Source of the DNA: Paenibacillus apiarius
GTDB taxonomy: Bacteria > Bacillota > Bacilli > Paenibacillales > Paenibacillaceae
Direction of reading: 5' to 3'
Assembly (NCBI RefSeq): GCF_017052585.1
Contig: NZ_JAFFHZ010000001.1
Span: 2,365,001 to 2,429,000 of the forward strand
Length of the DNA: 64,000 nucleotides
Shown here: positions 58,041-64,000 of the stretch, piece by piece
How positions within the stretch are numbered: the first letter of the stretch is position 1
Layout of the letters: every line of letters starts with the position of its first letter
Made by a program: the position numbers and the translations under genes
Notes under the pieces: generated by a model
Seen by the model: only the letters and a program-made list of their open reading frames with translations
What the model was told of the DNA's origin: nothing
The model's database searches: none

Positions 58041-59654
58041 GTGGAGCAAGCAACTGTTGAGAAAGGGCAGGCAGCGGTCACGCTTGAACATTGGCATCGC
58101 TTTGCGAAGGAAGGCTATACGGTTCTTCCTTACGTGCTTAAGTTCGAGCTTCCGGCTGCGCAGGCGCGCATTCCTTCCTGGTTGCCCGCATGGGAAGGGG
58201 CGGGCGAGCATGCTTTCGTATTGGAGAGCGGAAAGGGCGGAAGATATACGTTCTTGGGCTTGAGTGCCGCTTCGGTTATATCAGGTAAAGGCCGGAAAGC
58301 CTCGGTATCGGAGCCTCATCAGCCGACGCAATCGCGCCAAGGGGAACCGCTTGAGCTGATTCAGCAATGGATGGCGCCATATCGCGCCCCGCGCATACAA
58401 GAGCTCCCTAAATTTACGGGCGGCTGTGTCGGGTATTTGAGCTACGATGTTGCGCGTTCGATAGAGCGGCTGCCTCTACTTGCCGACGATGATTTGGATT
58501 TGCCGGATTATATATTTATGCAAATGAACGAACTGTGGATCGTGGATCAACAGGTTCATTGTCTCTATTGTGCGGTCATGACGACAGAAACCGATGGAGC
58601 GTTATCTGCGCGATACGCAGCGGCTGAGCAGCGCGCACAGGCAATGAAGGGTCAATGGGACGATTGGCGGCAGGTATGCCAGCAGGAGGAAATGCACGCG
58701 GAAGCGATCCGGCGCCGGCAGGCATTAGAGGAAGGCATGTCGATCGATATCGAAGCGTTCGACGGGGTTGAAACAGCGTTCCCCAAGGAGCGATTCAAGG
58801 AAGCGGTCCGCAAAATTCAGAATTATATTAGCCAGGGCGACGTGTTTCAAGTGAACTTGTCGATGCGCCAAATGCGTAAAATCAATGAATCGGCGGAGCG
58901 CTTGTATGAATGGATCCGCGAGTTGAACCCATCGCCGTATATGGGACTGCTGCGGTTCCCCGAGTTCCAGCTTGTCTCTTGTTCGCCTGAACTGCTCGTG
59001 CGTGCAGAGCAAGGCGAAGTGAGTGCCCGGCCGATCGCCGGAACGCGGCGCAGGGGGCATACTCCGGAAGAGGATGCGTTTATGGCCGAAGAGCTTATCA
59101 CCAATGAAAAGGAGCGGGCGGAGCATATTATGCTCGTGGATTTGGTGCGTAACGACCTGGGGCGTATATCGCAGTATGGTTCAGTGCGAGTAGATGAGCT
59201 CATGGTTATCGAGTATTACTCGCATGTCATGCATTTGGTGTCTGAAGTAAAAGGGGCATTGGCTGCTGGCAAGGATGCGATCGATGTCATTCGCGCCACC
59301 TTCCCCGGAGGGACGATTACGGGAGCGCCGAAAGTTCGCACGATGGAGATTATCGAGGAACTGGAGCCTGTCCGGCGCGGCCCATATACCGGCTCGTTCG
59401 GTTGGATTGACTATAACGGCGATATGGAATTAAATATTATTATTCGTACATTGACGCTGAAGGATGGCGTTGGACATATCCAGGCCGGAGCCGGTATCGT
59501 TATCGACTCGGATCCGGAACGGGAATATGCGGAAAGCCTGAATAAAGCGAAGGCGTTATGGAAGGCCGTACAAATGAGCGAACGCGATGTGAAAGAGCGG
59601 ACCCGGACGGTAAAGGCGGTTGCCGCTTCCAATGAACCGGAAAAAGAAATATAA
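58041..59654 (+). CDS. pabB: aminodeoxychorismate synthase component I
   Basis: A 537-residue chorismate-utilising enzyme that forms aminodeoxychorismate with PabA. The core has the typical RPIAGTRRRG, MLVDLVRNDLGR and FPGGTITGAPKVRTMEIIEELEP motifs. TrpE-like paralogues share the fold, but the neighbouring pabC and folate genes indicate PabB. It starts at GTG with GGTGGGG upstream and heads the operon pabB-pabA-pabC-folP-folB-folK-yazB-dusB. Confidence 0.93.
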   Translation: MEQATVEKGQAAVTLEHWHRFAKEGYTVLPYVLKFELPAAQARIPSWLPAWEGAGEHAFVLESGKGGRYTFLGLSAASVISGKGRKASVSEPHQPTQSRQGEPLELIQQWMAPYRAPRIQELPKFTGGCVGYLSYDVARSIERLPLLADDDLDLPDYIFMQMNELWIVDQQVHCLYCAVMTTETDGALSARYAAAEQRAQAMKGQWDDWRQVCQQEEMHAEAIRRRQALEEGMSIDIEAFDGVETAFPKERFKEAVRKIQNYISQGDVFQVNLSMRQMRKINESAERLYEWIRELNPSPYMGLLRFPEFQLVSCSPELLVRAEQGEVSARPIAGTRRRGHTPEEDAFMAEELITNEKERAEHIMLVDLVRNDLGRISQYGSVRVDELMVIEYYSHVMHLVSEVKGALAAGKDAIDVIRATFPGGTITGAPKVRTMEIIEELEPVRRGPYTGSFGWIDYNGDMELNIIIRTLTLKDGVGHIQAGAGIVIDSDPEREYAESLNKAKALWKAVQMSERDVKERTRTVKAVAASNEPEKEI

Positions 59655-59684
59655 TGCCGATGCTGTGGGGAGGATGAATGCAAG

Positions 59685-60260
59685 ATGATAGTGGTCATTG
59701 ATAACTATGATTCATTTACGTATAACTTGGTGCAATATTTAGGGGAGCTAGGCGAAGATGTGCAAGTGTTTCGCAACGACGAAATTGATATCGAGGGAAT
59801 TGAACAGCTTAAGCCGGATCATTTGCTGTTGTCTCCAGGACCGTGCACCCCGAATGAGGCCGGAATTACGCTTGACGTCATTGAGCATTTCAAAGGCAAA
59901 TTGCCTATCTTGGGCGTATGTCTCGGACATCAAGCGATCGGACAGGCTTTCGGCGGCAAAGTAATCCGCGCCGAGCGGCTGATGCACGGCAAGACCTCTC
60001 CCATTCAGCATGAAGGACAATCGGTGTTCGCCGGTTTGCCTAATCCGTTTACGGCGACACGCTACCATTCGCTTATCGTAGAGCGCGAGTCGTTGCCGGA
60101 TTGCTTGGAAATCACCGCAGAAACGGCTGAAGGAGAAATCATGGGTTTACGCCATAAGAACTATCCTATCGAAGGTGTCCAGTTTCACCCGGAGTCCATC
60201 ATAACTGACCACGGACATCAGATGCTGCGTAATTTTCTGAACGTGAAAGCAGGCGTATAA
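59685..60260 (+). CDS. pabA: aminodeoxychorismate/anthranilate synthase component II
   Basis: Glutamine amidotransferase subunit (191 residues) of class I. The triad is visible: Cys in [10 protein letters not shown] (about 79) and His/Glu in VQFHPES (about 168-170). In B. subtilis this protein serves both PabB and TrpE. No trp operon is seen here, so dual use cannot be judged. Confidence 0.95.
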   Translation: MIVVIDNYDSFTYNLVQYLGELGEDVQVFRNDEIDIEGIEQLKPDHLLLSPGPCTPNEAGITLDVIEHFKGKLPILGVCLGHQAIGQAFGGKVIRAERLMHGKTSPIQHEGQSVFAGLPNPFTATRYHSLIVERESLPDCLEITAETAEGEIMGLRHKNYPIEGVQFHPESIITDHGHQMLRNFLNVKAGV

Positions 60261-60261
60261 G

Positions 60262-61146
60262 ATGAAAGTCGTTGGGTGGAACGGGAGGTTAGTATCGAGC
60301 GAACAAGCCGCGGTTCCTGTCATGGACCACGGCTTTTTGTACGGAATGACCTTGTTTGAGACAATGCGTACGTATGACGGACGCCCCTTTTTATTAGAGC
60401 GTCACTTGAGGCGATTGGCAGAGGCATGCGGCACGTTAGGGATTCGATATACATTGGATGCCGCTCAGGCCGAACGGCATATCGGCGAGGTGATGGCGGC
60501 TAACGGACTGAAGGAGGCTTATATTCGGTATACAGTGAGCGCGGGTGAGAACGGCTTCGGCCTGCCTGCCGGCGCTTACACGGCGCCACTGACCTTGGTG
60601 CTGACCAAGCCGCTGCCGTTAATGCCGGACATGGTGTATGGCAATGGTAAACCGTTGCAACTGCTCCAGACGAGACGGAATTCCCCTGAAGCGGCCATCC
60701 GCTATAAATCAGGCCATTACATGAACAATATTGTGGCGAAGCGCGAGCTAACGAGCTGCCGTTCCGCCGGACAAGGGGCGGAAGGGCTTATGCTGACCGC
60801 AGACGGCAAGCTGGCCGAGGGTATCGCAAGCAACCTGTTCTTTATTGCGGGAGATCGGTTGTGCACTCCTGCTATCGAAGCAGGCATCTTGCCTGGCATT
60901 ACACGGAGATTTGTATTGGAATTGGCGCCAGCTTGCGGACTACACCCCGAGGAGGGATTGTATACGTGGGATGATCTGATGCAGGCGGAGGAAGTTTTTA
61001 TTACGACATCCGTACAGGAACTGGTTCCGATTACTTCCTTATGGGGGACGGACGGGGAGCCGGTACAAGTGGGTCTGGGACGAATCGGTTCATTTACGGC
61101 CAAGCTGCTGCAACTGTATCGTGCAGCGGCAGCAGCCGCGCAGTGA
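60262..61146 (+). CDS. pabC: aminodeoxychorismate lyase
   Basis: A fold-type IV PLP enzyme (294 residues) that releases pyruvate and p-aminobenzoate. The PLP lysine is K149 in RYKSGHYMNN; LAEGIASNLFFI and VFITTSVQELVPI are typical. The stop of pabA is 2 nt upstream, so the ribosome binding site is inside pabA. D-amino-acid and branched-chain aminotransferases are related, but the operon settles the assignment. Confidence 0.92.
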   Translation: MKVVGWNGRLVSSEQAAVPVMDHGFLYGMTLFETMRTYDGRPFLLERHLRRLAEACGTLGIRYTLDAAQAERHIGEVMAANGLKEAYIRYTVSAGENGFGLPAGAYTAPLTLVLTKPLPLMPDMVYGNGKPLQLLQTRRNSPEAAIRYKSGHYMNNIVAKRELTSCRSAGQGAEGLMLTADGKLAEGIASNLFFIAGDRLCTPAIEAGILPGITRRFVLELAPACGLHPEEGLYTWDDLMQAEEVFITTSVQELVPITSLWGTDGEPVQVGLGRIGSFTAKLLQLYRAAAAAAQ

Positions 61147-61204
61147 GGGGAACGTTTCTGGCGCATGGATGAACATCAGCGAGAATAGAGGAGATGAATG
61201 AAGC

Positions 61205-62047
61205 ATGCTGCAACCGACATTTCGGCAGCGCACCTATCAGTGGGGCAGTTGTTCCCTGTCATTGGGCAGCCGCACGCTTGTGATGGGTATTCTGAATGTA
61301 ACGCCGGACTCCTTTTCCGACGGGGGGCGTTACAACGAGGTCGATCGCGCCATTGTCCATGTGCGGGAAATGGTGGCGCAAGGCGCGGACATAATCGATA
61401 TAGGCGGAGAGTCGACACGCCCTGGCTATGAACCGGTAGGAGCGGAAGAAGAGTTAATACGGATTATTCCAGTCATTGAGGCCCTGCATGCGGAAATGCC
61501 GCATATTCCGATTTCGGTGGATACGTACAAGGCCGAAGTGGGTCGCCGGGCATTAGAAGCGGGCGCACATATATTGAACGATATTTGGGGCTGTAAAAAG
61601 GATCAGCAAATGGCGCATGTGGCTGCACATTATGAGTGTCCGATCATATTGATGCACAACCGTCCGGAGAGGCAGTACGATGATTTCGTGCAGGATGTGA
61701 AGCGCGATCTGCTCGAGAGTGCAGCCATTGCGAAGGCGGCAGGGGTTAAGGCAGAGAACATCTGGCTCGATCCCGGCATCGGATTTGCGAAGGACCGCGA
61801 GGATAACCTGACGCTCATGCATCATCTGGATGAACTTGGGGAGCTTGGATATCCCGTGCTGTTGGCTGCTTCCCGCAAACGGTTCATCCGTGATACGCTT
61901 GAGCTTCCTGTGGGCGAATTGGCCGAGGGAACGGCTGCCACTACGGCGCTTGGCATTGCACAGGGCTGTCAAATTGTCCGTGTTCACGATATTCAAGCCA
62001 ACGTACGAACGGCACGCATGTGCGATGCGATGCTATACCCGCGGTAA
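61205..62047 (+). CDS. folP: dihydropteroate synthase
   Basis: Joins p-aminobenzoate to dihydropterin diphosphate and is the target of sulfonamides. The 280-residue TIM barrel has NVTPDSFSDGG, DIGGESTRPG, HNRPE, and the SRKRFI loop. GAGGAGATG precedes the ATG at 61205. No resistance-type insertion is seen in the pABA loop region. Confidence 0.96.
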   Translation: MLQPTFRQRTYQWGSCSLSLGSRTLVMGILNVTPDSFSDGGRYNEVDRAIVHVREMVAQGADIIDIGGESTRPGYEPVGAEEELIRIIPVIEALHAEMPHIPISVDTYKAEVGRRALEAGAHILNDIWGCKKDQQMAHVAAHYECPIILMHNRPERQYDDFVQDVKRDLLESAAIAKAAGVKAENIWLDPGIGFAKDREDNLTLMHHLDELGELGYPVLLAASRKRFIRDTLELPVGELAEGTAATTALGIAQGCQIVRVHDIQANVRTARMCDAMLYPR

Positions 62048-62104
62048 AGCCGTATTAGCCGGCAGACCTGTTCGGTTCATCCTGAAAGGAAGGAGCTACT
62101 AACC

Positions 62105-62524
62105 ATGATTAAGACGAAAGTGGCAGGATATGATCGCATGCAGCTTCATCGCATGGAGTTTTTCGGCCGGCACGGAGTGTTTCAGGAGGAACGCGCTTTA
62201 GGGCAGCTCTGGTATGTCGATTTGGACTTGCAGATAGACTTGCGTCAAGCAGGGGTAACGGACGATTTAAGCGATTCGGTCAATTATGCGGATATTTTCT
62301 ATTTGGTTAAATCGATAGTCGAAGGACAATCGTTTCAACTGGTGGAGGCGTTGACGGAGCGGATTGCGGCGGCGCTCCTTGAGGCTTATCCAAAAATCAA
62401 CGAAGCTACAGTGCGCGTGACGAAGCCGCATCCTCCGTTGGACATTCATTTTCAAGGCTTGACCGTTGAAATGACGCGTGTGCGGGACCGGGATGAACGG
62501 CACGTTGATGAAAGCGGGGCGTAA
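62105..62524 (+). CDS. folB: dihydroneopterin aldolase
   Basis: A 139-residue tunnelling-fold enzyme that forms hydroxymethyl-dihydropterin. It begins after GGAAGGAG and shows the family FFGRHGVFQEE, DDLSDSVNYAD and KPHPPLDI motifs. It is followed by folK with a 2-nt gap. Confidence 0.95.
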   Translation: MIKTKVAGYDRMQLHRMEFFGRHGVFQEERALGQLWYVDLDLQIDLRQAGVTDDLSDSVNYADIFYLVKSIVEGQSFQLVEALTERIAAALLEAYPKINEATVRVTKPHPPLDIHFQGLTVEMTRVRDRDERHVDESGA

Positions 62525-62526
62525 CG

Positions 62527-63114
62527 ATGGATCGAGAAAAAGGGCAAAACGCGTCGATTTGTGTAACAGGGGCTGACGCAGGTCCCGTAACCGCCTATAT
62601 TGCGCTTGGGGCAAATATCGGCGAGCGCGAACGCTCGCTGCACGCAGCGTTGACTGAGCTTGATCGCCATAATTACATTAAGGTTGCGGCCTGCTCGGAT
62701 ATTTACGAGACCGATCCGGTGGGATATGAGGATCAGCCGGAATTTTTGAATATGACCGCTTGTTTGGCAACTTCGCTTGATGCGGAGGCATTGCTGCAGG
62801 TGATGCTCGATATTGAGAAGCGGCTTGGCCGGGTGCGCAATATTCGCAATGGTCCGCGCGTCATTGATTTGGATTTGCTCTGGGTGGAAGGCTCCAAGGT
62901 GAATACGCCCGATTTGACGTTGCCTCACCCGCGGATGGGCGAGCGTCTATTCGTCATGGTGCCGCTTGCCGATATCGTGCCCGAATCCGATACGCAATTG
63001 CACGCATTCGTTCACCAAGCCTTGGGAACACTGGATGGAAAGGAAGGGATTCGGAAGTGGAAACGAAGCAGCTGGCCAAGCGAATCCGCGCCTTCCGCAA
63101 GCTCAGGGGACTGA
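62527..63114 (+). CDS. folK: 2-amino-4-hydroxy-6-hydroxymethyldihydropteridine diphosphokinase
   Basis: Activates the pterin for FolP. The 195-residue protein has AYIALGANIGERE, VGYEDQPEFLN and the metal-binding GPRVIDLDLLW. About 20 residues precede the usual family start. Its last 58 nt overlap yazB in another frame, giving a C-terminal Ser/Arg-rich tail. Confidence 0.95.
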   Translation: MDREKGQNASICVTGADAGPVTAYIALGANIGERERSLHAALTELDRHNYIKVAACSDIYETDPVGYEDQPEFLNMTACLATSLDAEALLQVMLDIEKRLGRVRNIRNGPRVIDLDLLWVEGSKVNTPDLTLPHPRMGERLFVMVPLADIVPESDTQLHAFVHQALGTLDGKEGIRKWKRSSWPSESAPSASSGD

Positions 63115-63272
63115 CGCAGCAGCAGTTGGCCGATCGCGTGCGCATCTCCGTCTCCGTGCTCGGGGAGATGGAACGGGGACATCGCGAAATTGACGAACGG
63201 ACCATCATCAAAATTTCCCGAGAATTAAATATTTCAAAGGATGAACTAGCCACGCTACCCTCCATCTTGTAA
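63057..63272 (+). CDS. yazB: XRE-family HTH regulator YazB
   Basis: A 71-residue protein made almost entirely of a Cro/C1-type helix-turn-helix (about 7-62: LTQQQLADRVRISVSVLGEME). It starts at a GTG with GGAAGGG upstream, inside folK. It has no known target; the conserved position between folK and dusB is that of B. subtilis yazB. Confidence 0.88.
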   Translation: METKQLAKRIRAFRKLRGLTQQQLADRVRISVSVLGEMERGHREIDERTIIKISRELNISKDELATLPSIL

Positions 63273-63361
63273 AATGGAACTTTGGCAACCGTTATACACA
63301 TGCAACAGCACCCAATGGCACGTGTTGAAATAGATCAGTGAGAGAAAGGAGTGTGGCCGAG

Positions 63362-64000
63362 ATGCTGAAAATTGCAAACATCGAAATGAAAAATCAGGTC
63401 GTACTCGCTCCGATGGCCGGCGTCTGTAACCCGGCTTTCCGCTTGATTGCGAAGGAGTTCGGCTGCGGCCTCGTCTGCGCTGAAATGGTAAGTGATAAAG
63501 CGCTCGTTCACGGCAACGAACGCACGCGGGAGATGCTCTATGTAGACGATCGGGAGAAGCCGCTTAGTCTGCAAATCTTCGGCGGCGATCGCAAGTCCCT
63601 GGTGGAGGCAGCCAAGATTGTCGATAAAGATTCCAATGCCGATATCATCGACATTAATATGGGATGTCCGGTGCCTAAGGTGACAAAATGCGACGCCGGA
63701 GCGCGCTGGCTCTTGGATCCGAACAAAATTTATGAAATGGTGTCGGCAGTTGTCGAGGCGGTCGAGAAGCCTGTTACCGTAAAAATGCGCATAGGCTGGG
63801 ACGATGAGCATATTTATGTCGTTGAAAATGCGAAGGCGGTCGAGCGGGCCGGCGGGCAAGCGGTCAGCGTTCATGGACGGACGCGCGAGCAGCTGTACAC
63901 CGGTCAGGCTGATTGGAGCTTTATTCGCCAAGTAAAGGAAGCGGTCTCGATTCCCGTAATCGGGAACGGGGACGTATTCTCGCCTGAAGACGCGAAGCGG
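63362..64000 (+). CDS. dusB: tRNA-dihydrouridine synthase B, N-terminal part (runs off the window)
   Basis: 213 codons are visible before the window ends. The FMN-dependent enzyme reduces uridine in the tRNA D-loop. Seen motifs are [14 protein letters not shown] (residues 13-26), the GGD phosphate loop and [15 protein letters not shown] with the catalytic Cys. The ATG at 63362 follows AAAGGAG at 10 nt; the in-frame GTG at 63353 abuts that site. Matches B. subtilis yacF, which follows yazB. Confidence 0.92.
   Translation, partial: MLKIANIEMKNQVVLAPMAGVCNPAFRLIAKEFGCGLVCAEMVSDKALVHGNERTREMLYVDDREKPLSLQIFGGDRKSLVEAAKIVDKDSNADIIDINMGCPVPKVTKCDAGARWLLDPNKIYEMVSAVVEAVEKPVTVKMRIGWDDEHIYVVENAKAVERAGGQAVSVHGRTREQLYTGQADWSFIRQVKEAVSIPVIGNGDVFSPEDAKR

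Overview
The window looks like a chromosomal segment of a spore-forming, low-to-mid-GC Firmicute of the Paenibacillaceae. This is inferred from gene order and content (forespore regulators, SASP, SpoIIE, SpoVG, SpoVT, Veg), strong Shine-Dalgarno sequences, frequent TTG/GTG starts and sigma-A, -H, -F/G type promoters. No mobile elements, CRISPR arrays, tRNAs or phage genes were found. Almost everything lies on the + strand; only an orphan membrane protein (1917-2444) and an AbrB-type regulator (10547-10801) are on the - strand.

Layout. 1-1851: 3' part of a 23S rRNA, a 5S rRNA and its terminator. 1888-3042: orphan membrane protein and gin (anti-sigma-G). 3180-8593: yaaO, tmk, darA, yaaR, holB, ricT, yabA. 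8665-13317: trmN6-like methylase, rsmI, abrB-type gene, an HD phosphohydrolase and tatD. 13440-15250: c-di-AMP riboswitch and the 3D/G5-domain protein it should control (yabE). 15441-18747: rnmV, rsmA, yabG, veg, sspF. 18819-24887: ispE, purR, ridA, spoVG, glmU, prs, pth. 24890-35432: fin, mfd, prsA, spoVT, yabM, mazG, HU, rlbA. 35527-38357: preQ1 riboswitch and queC-D-E-F. 38432-45417: yabP, yabQ, divIC, S1-domain protein, spoIIE, yabS, yabT. 45603-50188: tilS, hpt, ftsH. 50243-56598: nadA-B-C, coaX, hslO, PpiC protein. 56694-64000: cysK, pabB-A-C, folP-B-K, yazB and the start of dusB.

Gene order follows, nearly gene for gene, the csfB-to-lysS region near the replication origin of Bacillus subtilis. 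The differences are informative. xpaC/yaaN, yazA, metS and ctc are absent from their usual places. An HD phosphohydrolase sits where metS would be. prsA follows mfd, HU precedes rlbA, a queuosine-precursor operon sits between rlbA and yabP, and nadABC lies between ftsH and coaX.

Functionally the segment mixes housekeeping (replication clamp loading, dTMP synthesis, rRNA/tRNA modification, transcription-coupled repair, folate, NAD, PRPP and cysteine synthesis) with sporulation control (Gin, Fin, SpoVT, SpoVG, SpoIIE, YabG, YabP/Q, YabT, SspF). Regulatory sites that can be read directly include a c-di-AMP (ydaO-type) riboswitch, a preQ1-I riboswitch, a sigma-H promoter for spoVG, forespore promoters for gin and spoVT, a spoIIE promoter with a 21-nt spacer, and several TGTCGAA (Spo0A) boxes.

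I did not find a convincing undescribed multi-gene system. The best leads are regulatory or structural: Spo0A-like boxes at abrB/HD and spoVT, an AbrB with paired CxxC motifs, an intergenic inverted-repeat family, and several unexplained stem-loops. Promoter, operator and terminator calls were made by eye.
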